Positions 19,141 to 27,783 are shown, numbered from the stretch's first letter. The stretch is 64,000 nt of DNA from Microbacterium hibisci (GCF_015278255.1 NZ_JADIJC010000007.1:62001-126000), one strand, 5' to 3'. A program made the numbers and translations. The notes: generated from the letters alone by a model not told the origin.

Positions 19141-19986
19141 ATGCCGCAGGCCGACGCAGACGAGGACCTCGACGCGATCGCGTCCGAGCTGTATGCCCTG
19201 CCTCCGGCGGAGTTCACGGCGGCGCGCAACGCACGGGCGGGACTGGCCGCACCCGCGGTGGGCAAGCGGGTCAAGGCCCTGCGCAAGCCCACCGTGTCGG
19301 CCTGGGCGGTCAACCTGCTCGCGCGGGACGGCCAGCTCGCTGACGCCGTCGAGCTGTCGGCGGCCCTGCGCGAGGCGCAGGACGACCTCGACGCGGCCGA
19401 GCTGTCGCGCTTGAGCCGCCAGCGCCGCCAGCTCGTGGCGGCTCTCGCCAAGCAGGCGGTCGGCCTCGCGGAGGAGGCGGGCGGCAGCCTCAGCGCCGCC
19501 GCGCGCGACGACGTCGAGAAGACGATCAATGCCGCGGTGATGGATGCCGCAGCAGCCGCGGCCGTCCTCACCGGCCGCCTTGTCACGTCGCTGGAAGCAG
19601 GCGACATCGATCCGGCCGCGCTGGCCGATGCGGTGGGCGGATCGCTGCCGGGCGTCGTCGCGCCGCCGCCGCGGGACGACCTCGCCGACCGTCGCGCGCG
19701 CAGGGCCGCAGAGAAGGCCGCGCGCGAGGCGGAGCGCCTCGCCAACGAGGCCGAGCGCGAGCTCGCCCGCGTGGATGCGCGCCGGGCGAAGGCCCAGGAG
19801 CGTGTGGACCACGTGCGCGAGCGGATCGACGACCTCCGCCGCGACCTCGCGGCCCTCGAGGCCGACGAGCAGGCGGCCGCCGGCAAGCTCGACGACGTCG
19901 AGCGCGAGCGCGCCGATGCGGCGGCGAAGGCGAAGGACGCCGCGAAGGAGTCCGAGCGCGCGCAGCGCGCGCTCGACGACCTCTGA
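19141..19986 (+). CDS. Coiled-coil actinobacterial protein of unknown function
   Basis: A 281-residue, strongly charged, Ala-rich protein that I do not recognise as a characterised family. Residues 1-60 contain 'LYALPPAEFTAARNARAG' and 'KALRKPTVSAWAVNLLAR', a pattern seen in actinobacterial hypothetical proteins. Residues about 175-281 are almost entirely predicted coiled coil ('EKAAREAERLANEAERELARV' type). There is no signal or membrane segment. The ATG at 19141 starts just after a weak purine stretch. It precedes the alarmone synthetase gene by 197 bases, which contain a short tandem duplication. A structural or nucleoid-associated role is possible but unsupported. Confidence 0.7.
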   Translation: MPQADADEDLDAIASELYALPPAEFTAARNARAGLAAPAVGKRVKALRKPTVSAWAVNLLARDGQLADAVELSAALREAQDDLDAAELSRLSRQRRQLVAALAKQAVGLAEEAGGSLSAAARDDVEKTINAAVMDAAAAAAVLTGRLVTSLEAGDIDPAALADAVGGSLPGVVAPPPRDDLADRRARRAAEKAAREAERLANEAERELARVDARRAKAQERVDHVRERIDDLRRDLAALEADEQAAAGKLDDVERERADAAAKAKDAAKESERAQRALDDL

Positions 19987-20066
19987 CCGCCCACGGCTGC
20001 GTCCAGAGGCCGCGGTCTCGTCGAGCGACCTCGTCGCCGGCGCCGACAGCGTGGTCGCTCGACGAG

Positions 20067-20114
20067 CAACCGCGTTGTCGACGGGGCGGGCAACCGCGTT
20101 GTCGACGGGGCGGG
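20067..20114. repeat. 24-bp tandem duplication
   Basis: The unit CAACCGCGTTGTCGACGGGG plus CGGG occurs twice, end to end (20067-20090 and 20091-20114), in the gap before the alarmone synthetase gene. A related GTCGAGCGACC/GGTCGCTCGAC inverted pair lies just to its left. Confidence 0.75.
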
Positions 20115-20183
20115 TACGCGGCGCCGCGTGCGGCATCCGCTTCTCTCAGGACTCTCGTAGGCCGGGACCATAGCGTGAATCGC

Positions 20184-20984
20184 ATGGCGACTCCTGCACC
20201 GCTGGTGCCATCGACGGCGACAGATGAAGGGGAGATCACCGTCTCGCCGACCGAGCTCCGCGAGCTTCGCGACGAACTGCAGCGGTTCATGATGGAGTAC
20301 CGCTTCGGCCTGCAGGAGGTCGAGACGAAGATCGGCATCCTGCGCGACGAGTTCCTGCTGACGCACGACTACAACCCCATCGAGCACGTCTCCAGCCGCG
20401 TGAAGTCGCCCGACAGCCTGGTAGAGAAGGTGCAGCGCAAGGGCATCGAGGGGGACTTCGCCTCGATCCGGCAGAGCATCACCGACATTGCCGGCATCCG
20501 CATCACGTGCAGCTTCACCGCCGACGTCTACCGCCTGTTCGACCTGCTGACCGCGCAGGACGACGTGCGCCTGCTCCAGGTCAAGGACTACATCGCGGCG
20601 CCGAAGGCGAACGGCTACAAGAGCCTGCACGCGATCCTCGAGGTGCCGGTGTTCCTGTCGACCGGCCGCATCGAGGTGCCCGTCGAGGTGCAGTTCCGCA
20701 CGATCGCGATGGACTTCTGGGCCAGCCTCGAGCACAAGATCTACTACAAGTACGCCACCCAGGTGCCCGACGAGCTGCTCGAGAGCCTCAAGGACGCCGC
20801 CGACACCGCCGCCGAGCTCGACGCCCGCATGGAGCGCCTGCACAGTGAGATCCGCTCGCACGGAGCGGGGCGCATCGTCCGCGGCGCCGAGCGTCCGCCG
20901 GCGCCGATCCGCGAGATCACGGCGGCGACGGGGACGGATGCCGCGACCGCCCGCCGCGACAACCCCGAGGCGCGGCCGGTCTAG
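20184..20984 (+). CDS. Small alarmone synthetase, RelQ-like (p)ppGpp synthetase
   Basis: A 266-residue protein with a RelA/SpoT synthetase domain only and no HD hydrolase, TGS or ACT domain. It transfers pyrophosphate from ATP to GDP or GTP. Key segments are 'RVKSPDSLVEK' (residues 72-82), 'ITDIAGIRITCSF' with Asp101, 'KDYIAAPKANGYKSLH' and 'VEVQFRTIAMDFWASLEHKIYYK'. The C-terminal 50 residues are a low-complexity tail. An in-frame GTG at 20175 is an alternative start. The tail and lack of a clear ribosome site leave the exact ends uncertain. It works alone, presumably as a stress-inducible modulator beside a chromosomal Rel. Confidence 0.92.
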   Translation: MATPAPLVPSTATDEGEITVSPTELRELRDELQRFMMEYRFGLQEVETKIGILRDEFLLTHDYNPIEHVSSRVKSPDSLVEKVQRKGIEGDFASIRQSITDIAGIRITCSFTADVYRLFDLLTAQDDVRLLQVKDYIAAPKANGYKSLHAILEVPVFLSTGRIEVPVEVQFRTIAMDFWASLEHKIYYKYATQVPDELLESLKDAADTAAELDARMERLHSEIRSHGAGRIVRGAERPPAPIREITAATGTDAATARRDNPEARPV

Positions 20985-21015
20985 CGTCGGCGACCGACCC
21001 TTCCGCGCCGCGTGC

Positions 21016-21232
21016 GGGGCGTTTCGTCTCGCTCGTTCCTCGCTCGCTCAACGGCCGGGGGCTCGCGGGGCGTTTCGTCTCGCTCGTTCCTCGCTCGCTC
21101 AACGGCCGGGGGCTCGCGGGGCGTTTCGTCTCGCTCGTTCCTCGCTCGCTCAACGGCCGGGGGCTCGCGGGGCATCGGCTCTGCCCCGGTCGTTGAGCGG
21201 AGCGCGCTCTGGCGCGCGCAGACGAAACGCGT
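21016..21232. repeat. Three 51-bp tandem repeats followed by an inverted relative
   Basis: A 51-base unit beginning GGGGCGTTTCGTCTCGCTCG is repeated three times with identical period (21016, 21067, 21118). It is followed at about 21188-21232 by an inverted, degenerate copy (GGTCGTTGAGCGGAGCG...GACGAAACGC). Related elements lie at 37371-37509. This fits a dispersed palindromic intergenic repeat family rather than CRISPR, as there are no spacers. Confidence 0.85.
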
Positions 21233-21248
21233 TGCGGATCTCCGACGA

Positions 21249-21839
21249 TCAGCTGGACAGCACGGCGCTCGCGCCCGCGACGTAATCATCCACCGAGCGG
21301 GGGCCGAACACCGCGGTGTTCGCGACGTACCCCTGGGCGAGTGCCGCGATCGACCGCGCGGTGTCGGCCGCGAGGGTCGCGGCATCCGTCCCGTCCTCCG
21401 CTCGCCCGCGCGCCCAGGGCTCGATCGCGCGCGCGAGGGCCTCGCGGAGCCGCCCGGCGGTGCGGAGCATCTCTTCGTGGAGGCCGGGCTCGACCATCGC
21501 CTCGCCCCAGAACTGGAGGACGAGTGACGGCGACAGCCCGACCTCGCCGAAGACCGACAGCATGCCGTGCAGCGCCTGGCGGGGCGTCAGGATCCCGCCG
21601 CGCCGGCCGACGGCCTCGAGGGCGTCGATCCTCGGGAACAGGAACCGCCCGACGATGTAGCGCGCGAGCTCGGCCTTGTTGGAGAAGTGCGAGTAGATCG
21701 CCCCCGTCGACAGGCCCGACTCCACCACGATGTCGGCGATCGAGGTGTCGCGGACGCCGTTGCGCTGGAGGCAGCGCAGTGCTGCGCGGGCGATCTCGTC
21801 GCGGCGGGCCTCGCGATACTCCTCCGACACCTTGGGCAT
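21249..21839 (-). CDS. TetR/AcrR-family transcriptional repressor
   Basis: A 196-residue repressor. Residues 10-60 are the TetR helix-turn-helix ('RDEIARAALRCLQRNGVRDTS', 'STGAIYSHFSNKAELARYIV'); the remainder is a helical ligand domain. It is divergent from a membrane permease gene, with 65 bases between starts that contain two copies of the palindrome AACAGAAT-N4-ATTCTGTT. It therefore very likely represses itself and the permease, and releases on binding a lipophilic compound. Confidence 0.93.
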   Translation of the reverse strand: MPKVSEEYREARRDEIARAALRCLQRNGVRDTSIADIVVESGLSTGAIYSHFSNKAELARYIVGRFLFPRIDALEAVGRRGGILTPRQALHGMLSVFGEVGLSPSLVLQFWGEAMVEPGLHEEMLRTAGRLREALARAIEPWARGRAEDGTDAATLAADTARSIAALAQGYVANTAVFGPRSVDDYVAGASAVLSS

Positions 21840-21842
21840 GGA

Positions 21843-21891
21843 AACAGAATACCTATTCTGTTATTGTCGCAAACAGAATCACCATTCTCTT
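21843..21891. promoter_or_regulatory. Double TetR operator
   Basis: AACAGAATACCTATTCTGTT (21843-21862) is a perfect 8-bp-arm palindrome. AACAGAATCACCATTCTCTT (21872-21891) is a second, one-arm-degenerate copy 29 bp away. They are much more AT-rich than the surroundings and cover both promoters of the divergent pair. Confidence 0.85.
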
Positions 21892-21904
21892 TAAGGAGGC
21901 TGCG

Positions 21905-23065
21905 ATGTCCGTTCATCGCGCTGCGCCGGACATCCCGGTGCGTCCCACCCGCTGGACCGTCGCCGCGGGTCTCGGCCTCATCGGCTCGCTGCTGGTCGCG
22001 GTCGTCGTGATGGCCTTCGTGTGGCCCGCCGCCACCTCTCAGCCCCAGAACCTGCCCGTCGGCATCTCGGGGCCCGAAGACGCGGTGACCCTGGTCGAAG
22101 ACAAGCTCGCCGAACAGGATCCCGCACCGTTCGACCTGAGCGAGGTCGGCTCCCGCGACGACGCCGTGGCGCAGATCGAGTCGCGTGAGCTGTACGGCGC
22201 GATCCTCCTCGGCGATGAGCCGGAGGTGCTCATCGCATCGGCCGCGAGCCCCGCCGCCGCCCAGGCGCTGCGCGGCGTCGCGACCCAGCTCCAGACGCAG
22301 ATCGACACCGCCGCCAAGAAGGCGCTCACCGAGCAGCTGACGGCCATCGTCGGCGCGCTGCAGGCCGGCCAGCGCCCGCAGCTCCCGGAAGGAGCGGCCG
22401 GCGCGCCTGGCGAGATCCCGACCGTGACCGTCACCGACGTCGTGCCGCTGGCCGACGGCGACAGCACGGGCGCGGGGCTCGCGGCATCCGTCTTCCCGAT
22501 GGTTCTCGGCGGAATGCTCGGGGGCATCCTGCTGACCCTGCTCGTGCAGGGCGTCGTGCGTCGCCTCGTCGGCCTGCTCGCGTTCGGCGTCGCGGCGGGC
22601 GCGCTCATCGCGCTGGTGATGCAGACCTGGTTCGGAATCCTCTCGGGCGACTGGCTGCTCAATGCGGCGGTGCTGGGCCTCGGCGTCATGGCGACGTCCG
22701 GACTCATCATCGGACTCGCGGCGCTGATGGGCCCTCCCGGCATCGCCCTCGGCGCCGTCATCACCATGTTCATCGCCAACCCGATCGCCGGCGCGGCCCT
22801 GCCGCCGCAGTTCCTCCCCGAGCCGTGGGGCGCGATCGGCCAGTTCTTCGTGCCGGGTGCGTCGGCGAATCTGCTGCGGTCGGTGATGTACTTCCCGGAT
22901 GCCTCGACCTGGCTGCAGTGGACCATCCTCGGAGCGTGGCTCGTCGGCGGCGTGATCCTGGCGCTGATCGGCCACCACCGCACGCGCGCGGAGCTCACGC
23001 CTCCGGGCCGTCAGCTGGAACCCGACCCGGAGGGCGCGTCCGAGCGCGAGCCCGCACTGGCCTGA
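21905..23065 (+). CDS. ABC-2/YhgE-Pip-like membrane transport protein
   Basis: A 386-residue membrane protein. One segment at residues 18-42 is followed by an extracytoplasmic domain (about 45-185) and then five or six membrane segments (about 190-370), the topology of ABC-2-type or YhgE/Pip (DUF3533-like) exporters. Features include 'QNLPVGISGPEDAV' after the first segment and 'FVPGASANLLRSVMYF' between late helices. A perfect TTAAGGAGG ribosome site stands five bases before the ATG. It is controlled by the divergent TetR regulator. It probably exports or tolerates a hydrophobic compound; no ATPase is adjacent. Confidence 0.8.
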   Translation: MSVHRAAPDIPVRPTRWTVAAGLGLIGSLLVAVVVMAFVWPAATSQPQNLPVGISGPEDAVTLVEDKLAEQDPAPFDLSEVGSRDDAVAQIESRELYGAILLGDEPEVLIASAASPAAAQALRGVATQLQTQIDTAAKKALTEQLTAIVGALQAGQRPQLPEGAAGAPGEIPTVTVTDVVPLADGDSTGAGLAASVFPMVLGGMLGGILLTLLVQGVVRRLVGLLAFGVAAGALIALVMQTWFGILSGDWLLNAAVLGLGVMATSGLIIGLAALMGPPGIALGAVITMFIANPIAGAALPPQFLPEPWGAIGQFFVPGASANLLRSVMYFPDASTWLQWTILGAWLVGGVILALIGHHRTRAELTPPGRQLEPDPEGASEREPALA

Positions 23066-23080
23066 CCAGGCCTCTGGACC

Positions 23081-23132
23081 CGCGAGAGGGCGGGCCTCCG
23101 CATGCGTGCCGGCGGAGACCCGCCCTCTCGCG
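23081..23132. terminator. Long hairpin between the permease and lipase genes
   Basis: CGCGAGAGGGCGGGCCTCCGC and the facing arm at 23111-23132 pair over 20 bp with one mismatch and a nine-base loop. It fits the end of the permease unit. The CGCGAGAG base is shared with the hairpins at 14545 and 57791. Confidence 0.7.
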
Positions 23133-23187
23133 CTTCCGAGTGCCGCGCGCCGCGCGCGGGGGCTGCCCGACGCGGTACGGTCCACCG

Positions 23188-24387
23188 ATGGGGTCTTCGA
23201 CGCGCCGCGCGCGCCGCCACCGCTTCGTCATCGCCTTCGTGGCGGCGACGCTCGCCGTCGCGGGCGGCGTGGTCGCCGCCGAGGAGGTGAGGTTCGTCGG
23301 CGACGCGCTCGAGCGCCCGGGCATCGACGCGTTCTACGCGCAGCCGGAGGATGCGACCGAGGGGGAGCCCGGCTCGATCGTGAAGACCGACGCGCTTATC
23401 GGCGCACCGTTCGCGGCGCGGGCGTGGCGGATCATGTACCGGACCACCGACGTGCACGGCGACCCCGCCGTGGCGACCGGCGGGCTGGTCGTGCCGCTGA
23501 CGCCGGCGCCGTCGCGCGGCCGAACCGTCGTGTCGTGGGGGCATCCGACGACGGGCGCCGCGCGGGACTGCGCCCCCTCGTACGGGTTCGACCCGTTCCT
23601 CGGCATCGAGGGCCTGCGGTTCCTGCTCGACCGCGGCTACGCCGTCGTGGCGACCGACTACGTCGGGATGGGCACAGGCGGCGCCGACTCGTACCTCGTG
23701 GGCGTCACCGGAGGCAACGCCGTGCTCGACGCCGTGCGCGCCGCCCGCGCGGTAGACGAGGCCCGGGCGAGCGAGCGAGTCGTGCTCTGGGGGCACTCCC
23801 AGGGCGGGCAGGCCGTGCTCTTCGCCGCGCAGCAGGCGGCCGACTACGCTCCCGAGCTGTCGGTACAGGCGGTGGCCGCCGCGGCGCCCGCGGCCGACCT
23901 GCCGGGTCTCATGAGCGCGCATCTCGACGACATCTCAGGGGTGACGATCGGCTCGTACGCCTTCACCTCGTACGCGGAGGTCTACCCCCAGGCAACCCTC
24001 GACGGCATCCTCACGCCGGCAGCGCTCGAGATCGTCCCGCGCATGAACGAGCTGTGCCTGCTCTCGCACATCTCCGAGCTGCACGAGATCGGACGGCCGC
24101 TGGTCGGCGACTTCACCACGAGCGACCCGACCACGACCGAACCGTGGGCGACGCTGTTCGCCGAGAACTCCGCGGGGGCCACCGCGTTCGACGCGCCGCT
24201 GTTCCTGGCCCAGGGTCTCGACGACGAGCTCGTGGTGCCGCACGACACCGCCGAGTTCGCGCAGCACGAGGCCGAGCTCGGCATCGACGTCACGTATCAC
24301 GAGATCCCGTTCGCCGACCACGGCACCGTGGCCTACCTGGCCCTGCCGGCGATGCTGCGCTGGCTCGACGGAGTCTCGGCGGGCTGA
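23188..24387 (+). CDS. Secreted lipase-family alpha/beta hydrolase
   Basis: A 399-residue protein with an Arg-rich N-terminus and hydrophobic segment (residues 12-31) acting as a signal peptide or anchor. The fold is the secretory lipase type found in Candida LIP and actinobacterial relatives: 'VVSWGHPTTG', 'YAVVATDYVGMGTGG', nucleophile Ser204 in 'WGHSQGGQA', the Asp in 'AQGLDDELVVPHD' and the His in 'FADHGTVAY'. It would hydrolyse acyl esters outside the membrane. It follows the hairpin and is 24 bases from an antiporter gene on the same strand. Confidence 0.87.
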   Translation: MGSSTRRARRHRFVIAFVAATLAVAGGVVAAEEVRFVGDALERPGIDAFYAQPEDATEGEPGSIVKTDALIGAPFAARAWRIMYRTTDVHGDPAVATGGLVVPLTPAPSRGRTVVSWGHPTTGAARDCAPSYGFDPFLGIEGLRFLLDRGYAVVATDYVGMGTGGADSYLVGVTGGNAVLDAVRAARAVDEARASERVVLWGHSQGGQAVLFAAQQAADYAPELSVQAVAAAAPAADLPGLMSAHLDDISGVTIGSYAFTSYAEVYPQATLDGILTPAALEIVPRMNELCLLSHISELHEIGRPLVGDFTTSDPTTTEPWATLFAENSAGATAFDAPLFLAQGLDDELVVPHDTAEFAQHEAELGIDVTYHEIPFADHGTVAYLALPAMLRWLDGVSAG

Positions 24388-24410
24388 CGTCGCCTGGCTA
24401 GTCTGTTCGC

Positions 24411-25613
24411 GTGGAAGGTCTCACGCCGGCGACGCTCGTCCTGATCCCGCTGATGGCGGTGCTCGCGCCGCTGCTGGCGCGGGGCCTCGGGCACTGGGTG
24501 CGCGTGCCGGTGGTCGTGTTCGAGCTCGTGCTCGGCATTCTGATCGGCCCGGCGGTCCTCGGCTGGGTGGCGCCGGACGCGTTCCTCGACACGTTGTCGA
24601 ACTTCGGCCTCGCGATGCTGTTCTTCGTCGCGGGCACCGAGATCGAGTTCGGGTCGTTCCGCGGTCGGCTCGGGCGCCGGGCCTCCTTAGGCTGGCTCAT
24701 CAGTCTCGCCGCCGGCATCCTGGCGGGCTGGCTGCTCGCACCGGGCGAGGCCGCGATCGTCATCGGGGTCGCGCTGTGCTCCACGGCGCTCGGCACGCTC
24801 CTGCCGATCCTGCGGGACGCGGGCGAACTGCCCACGCCGTTCGGCAAGGCGGTCGCGGCGATCGGCGCCATCGGGGAGTTCGGCCCGCTCATCGCGATCT
24901 CGATCTTCCTCGGCGGCCGCGAGCCGGGCCTGTCCACCATCGTGCTCGGGCTCTTCGCCGCCTTCGCGGGGGTCGCGCTCTGGCTCGCCTTCCGCATGCC
25001 TCGCGGCGCCATGCACTCCTTCGTCAACTCGACGCTGCACACGTCGGGGCAGTTCGCGATCCGCGTCGTGTTCGTCATCCTCGCCGCCCTCGTCGCGCTG
25101 AGCGTCCTGCTCGACCTCGACATGCTTCTCGGCGCCTTCACCGCCGGCATCATCTGGCGCCTGCTCATGCGCGACGCGACCGAGCACGACCGGCACGCCG
25201 TCGAGAGCAAGATCGAGGGCGTCGCCTTCGGGTTCCTCGTGCCGATCTTCTTCATCTACACCGGCATCACCTTCGACCTGCAGGCGCTGCTGGACGATCC
25301 GGTCCTCTTCTGGCTCGTGCCCATCGTCCTCGTCGCGCTGTTCGTCGTGCGCGGGCTCCCGTCGACGCTCGCAGCGCCCGAGGGGTCCTCGCGCCGCGAG
25401 CGCCTGTCGATCGCCCTCCTCGGCGCGACCGGGTTGCCGATCATCGTGGCCGTGACGCAGATCGGCGTGGACGAGAAGATCCTCGACACGACCCAGCAGA
25501 GCGTGCTCGTCGCGGGCGGCATGCTGTCGGTGCTGGTCTTCCCGCTCGTGGGCATGGCGCTGCGCGGCGAGCGGCTGCGCGCCAACCCCTCCCTGCAGGA
25601 CGACATGGCGTGA
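24411..25613 (+). CDS. Cation:proton antiporter (CPA2/KefB-like membrane domain)
   Basis: A 400-residue integral membrane protein with about 12 hydrophobic segments and the Na+/H+ exchanger fold: 'FELVLGILIGPAVLG' and 'FGLAMLFFVAGTEIEF' near the N-terminus, 'GAFTAGIIWRL' and 'KIEGVAFGFLVPIFFIYTGI' in the core. It lacks the TrkA-N domain of full KefB proteins, so it is the membrane part only. The start is GTG. Its stop overlaps the GTG of the next gene (GTGA), indicating coupling. It would exchange K+ or Na+ for H+; the cation is not readable from sequence. Confidence 0.9.
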   Translation: MEGLTPATLVLIPLMAVLAPLLARGLGHWVRVPVVVFELVLGILIGPAVLGWVAPDAFLDTLSNFGLAMLFFVAGTEIEFGSFRGRLGRRASLGWLISLAAGILAGWLLAPGEAAIVIGVALCSTALGTLLPILRDAGELPTPFGKAVAAIGAIGEFGPLIAISIFLGGREPGLSTIVLGLFAAFAGVALWLAFRMPRGAMHSFVNSTLHTSGQFAIRVVFVILAALVALSVLLDLDMLLGAFTAGIIWRLLMRDATEHDRHAVESKIEGVAFGFLVPIFFIYTGITFDLQALLDDPVLFWLVPIVLVALFVVRGLPSTLAAPEGSSRRERLSIALLGATGLPIIVAVTQIGVDEKILDTTQQSVLVAGGMLSVLVFPLVGMALRGERLRANPSLQDDMA

Positions 25614-26095
25614 GCGCCTTCGAGCTTCTCGACGCCGCGCGTTCGCGGCTCGCCGGTACGCCCCGCGAGGCGCTCGGCGAACTCGTCGTCCCCAAACGCT
25701 TCCTGGGTCTGGCGCGGGCTCCTCGGGTCGAGCGCCGCGGCACGGCCTGGCACCTCGGAGTGCTGCTGCTCACCGAGGACGAAGTCCTCGCCACCGGCGA
25801 CATCCTGCGCGCCCGTCAGGAGGCCCGCCGCGGCTACACGGCCGAGTCGCAGCGCCAGCGTGCCGAGCTGGCTGCGGCCGCGCGCCGCGGCGGGTTCGGC
25901 GAGGGGGAGGTGGTCCACCTCGGATGGCGGATGCTGGATCCCGCGGCGATCGACCGGGGTGAGGCATCCGCTCCCCTCGCACTTCTCGGCGGCGTTCCTG
26001 CCGTGCGCTGGAGCGCCGCCGGAGGCCTCATGCCTCTCGAGACCTACCTGGCCGAGCGGGTCGAGCTGCTGCGGCATCCGCCGGCGGGGGCGTGA
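25610..26095 (+). CDS. Conserved protein of unknown function coupled to the antiporter gene
   Basis: A 161-residue soluble protein, not recognised as a characterised family. It contains 'GELVVPKRFLGLARAPRVERRG', 'WHLGVLLLTEDEVLATGDILRA' and 'HLGWRMLDPAA', giving a mixed alpha/beta composition with Arg-rich helices. There are no membrane segments, cysteines or obvious catalytic motif. The GTG start overlaps the antiporter stop by four bases, which argues that it is a real gene and may act with the antiporter, for example as a cytosolic regulator. That role is inference from coupling alone. Confidence 0.7.
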   Translation: MSAFELLDAARSRLAGTPREALGELVVPKRFLGLARAPRVERRGTAWHLGVLLLTEDEVLATGDILRARQEARRGYTAESQRQRAELAAAARRGGFGEGEVVHLGWRMLDPAAIDRGEASAPLALLGGVPAVRWSAAGGLMPLETYLAERVELLRHPPAGA

Positions 26096-26177
26096 GGGCG
26101 GCGCCACCCCGATATCCGGCCGCGACCAGCGTGTCAATGACATCCCGCACCGGGGGGTGCACCTCTAGCGTGTGAGC

Positions 26178-26978
26178 ATGGCCGCCAGAGACCTCGCCCG
26201 GCAGATCGTCGTCATCAGCGCGTTCTGCTTCATGATCATCGCCGCCATGGTCGGCACCGGTCTGCTCGGGGGCACCCCCGTGCAGGATCTGCAGGACGGC
26301 GCGCTGGACGAGGACGGCTCGTACCTCGCCCCCGCGAGCCCGGCGTTCTCGATCTGGACGGCGATCTACGTCGGCCTGTTCGCCTACACGGTCTGGCAGG
26401 CGCTGCCCCGGCAGCGCGCGAGTGAGCGTCAGCGGGCCCTGGGCTGGCTGATCGCGGGAACGATGGCATTCAACGGGCTCTGGCTCGTGACGGCTCAATT
26501 CGGATCGCTGGCGCTCACGGTGCTCGCGATCATCGTTCTGCTCGCGCTCCTCGGCGTGACGTTCCACCGCACCGTGATCGAACCCGCCGACGGCTGGGTC
26601 GACCGGCTGCTCGTCGACGGGGTGACCGGGCTGCACCTGGGCTGGGTGACGCTGGCTACGGTCGCCAACATCACGGCGTGGCTGACCGCGATCGGCCCGC
26701 ACGAGTGGGCGGACGCCGCCGATCTCTGGGGCGTGATCGTGCTGATCCTCGTCGCGATCATCGGTCTGGGGATCGAGGCCGCGAGCCGCTGGCGGCTCGC
26801 GCCCGGCCTCGCGCTCGCCTGGGGTCTCTCGTGGCTCGCGGTCGCGCGCCTCACCGGCGAGCCGCCCAGCGCGGCGATCGGCATCACCGCCCTCGTGGTC
26901 GCGGCCCTGCTTCTCGGGGTGGCCGTGATCGGCACGATCTTCCGCGAGCTCTCGGCGATGCGCAACGCCGAGGCCTGA
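26178..26978 (+). CDS. Tryptophan-rich TspO/MBR-family membrane protein
   Basis: A 266-residue membrane protein of the long actinobacterial TspO-like type, with about eight hydrophobic segments rather than five. Tryptophans are placed as in the family: 'PASPAFSIWTAIYVGL', 'FNGLWLVTAQF', 'HLGWVTLATVANITAWL' and 'WGLSWLAVARL'. TspO proteins bind porphyrins and other hydrophobic ligands and influence stress responses; function in this long branch is uncertain. ATG 26178 is preferred over an in-frame GTG at 26172. It stands alone, ending at a local tandem duplication. Confidence 0.82.
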   Translation: MAARDLARQIVVISAFCFMIIAAMVGTGLLGGTPVQDLQDGALDEDGSYLAPASPAFSIWTAIYVGLFAYTVWQALPRQRASERQRALGWLIAGTMAFNGLWLVTAQFGSLALTVLAIIVLLALLGVTFHRTVIEPADGWVDRLLVDGVTGLHLGWVTLATVANITAWLTAIGPHEWADAADLWGVIVLILVAIIGLGIEAASRWRLAPGLALAWGLSWLAVARLTGEPPSAAIGITALVVAALLLGVAVIGTIFRELSAMRNAEA

Positions 26979-27063
26979 GCTCCGGCCGCGCCCGGCGTTC
27001 TCAGGCCGCGAAGCGGGCTGGCTCCGGCGGCGCCCGGCGGTCTCAGATCGCGAAGCGGGAGGC
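26979..27063. repeat. Imperfect tandem duplication of the amidotransferase 3' end
   Basis: A segment of about 41 bases, CTCCGGCCGCGCCCGGCG...CTCAGGCCGCGAAGCGGG, is followed directly by a close copy, CTCCGGCGGCGCCCGGCG...CTCAGATCGCGAAGCGGG. The second copy contains the last codons and stop of the leftward amidotransferase-like gene, so the first is a decayed duplicate of its 3' end. Confidence 0.6.
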
Positions 27064-27783
27064 GAAGGCTCTCAGCAGACGCGCCGGTTCGGTGACGGAT
27101 GCCGCGAGCACGCGTCCGGCGATGGCGTCGTAGTCCGCCGAGTCGAAGTAGCCGTCGTCGCGGTACACGGCCATGCGCTCGGTGAACGCGGTGGTGGTCG
27201 GCTCGGGGTGGAACTGGGTCGCGTACAGCCGGTCGCCCACGCGGTAGGCCTGGACAGGGCATCCGTCGTTCCGAGCCAGCAGGACCGCACCGGACGGCAG
27301 TTCGCCGGTGCCCTCCTTGTGCGCGGTGAGCGCGGTGAACCGGTCGGCGAGTCCGCCGAACAGCGGGTCGGCAGCGGCCTGGGGGGTCAGCTCGACGGCG
27401 ACCGGACCGGTGTCCTCCGGAAAGGCGCGGCTGACCGTGCCTCCGAGCGTGCGCGTGGCGATGCCGATGCCGTAGCAGGTGAAGAGCGCCGCCGGTCCGT
27501 CGCCCGTCGCCGTGCGCTCCGCGATGCGGGCCAGGTCGCCTTCGAGGCGCCGCTGGGCGTCGGTCTTCGTCGACTCGGGATCGGTGACGTTGAAGGGGCT
27601 GCCGCCCACCAGAAAACCCGCGTACCGCTCGAACGCGTCGGGCGGGAGCGGCTCGCGCACCAGGTCGTGGCGAGCGAGGTCGCGCTCATCGAGCCGCATG
27701 GCCGTGCGGAACGACTCGTACTCCGCGGCGGCGGCGCCCTGCTGCGGGCGCACGCAGACATAGAGCAGCGGCGCGGTCGTCAT
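27043..27783 (-). CDS. Class I glutamine amidotransferase-like protein
   Basis: A 246-residue protein of the class I glutaminase fold. The triad is complete: Cys103 in 'LFTCYGIGI', His192 and Glu194 in 'TQFHPEP'. 'YAGFLVGGSPFNVTDPES' matches the substrate pocket of stand-alone GMP-synthase-like amidotransferases. No synthase domain or partner is adjacent, so it could be a GuaA-type glutaminase paralogue or a gamma-glutamyl hydrolase. A decayed duplication of its 3' end lies immediately after it. Confidence 0.85.
   Translation of the reverse strand: MTTAPLLYVCVRPQQGAAAAEYESFRTAMRLDERDLARHDLVREPLPPDAFERYAGFLVGGSPFNVTDPESTKTDAQRRLEGDLARIAERTATGDGPAALFTCYGIGIATRTLGGTVSRAFPEDTGPVAVELTPQAAADPLFGGLADRFTALTAHKEGTGELPSGAVLLARNDGCPVQAYRVGDRLYATQFHPEPTTTAFTERMAVYRDDGYFDSADYDAIAGRVLAASVTEPARLLRAFASRFAI

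Noticed and set aside
21016-21175. CRISPR array
   Set aside because: Direct repeats are contiguous with no unique spacers and no cas genes nearby.
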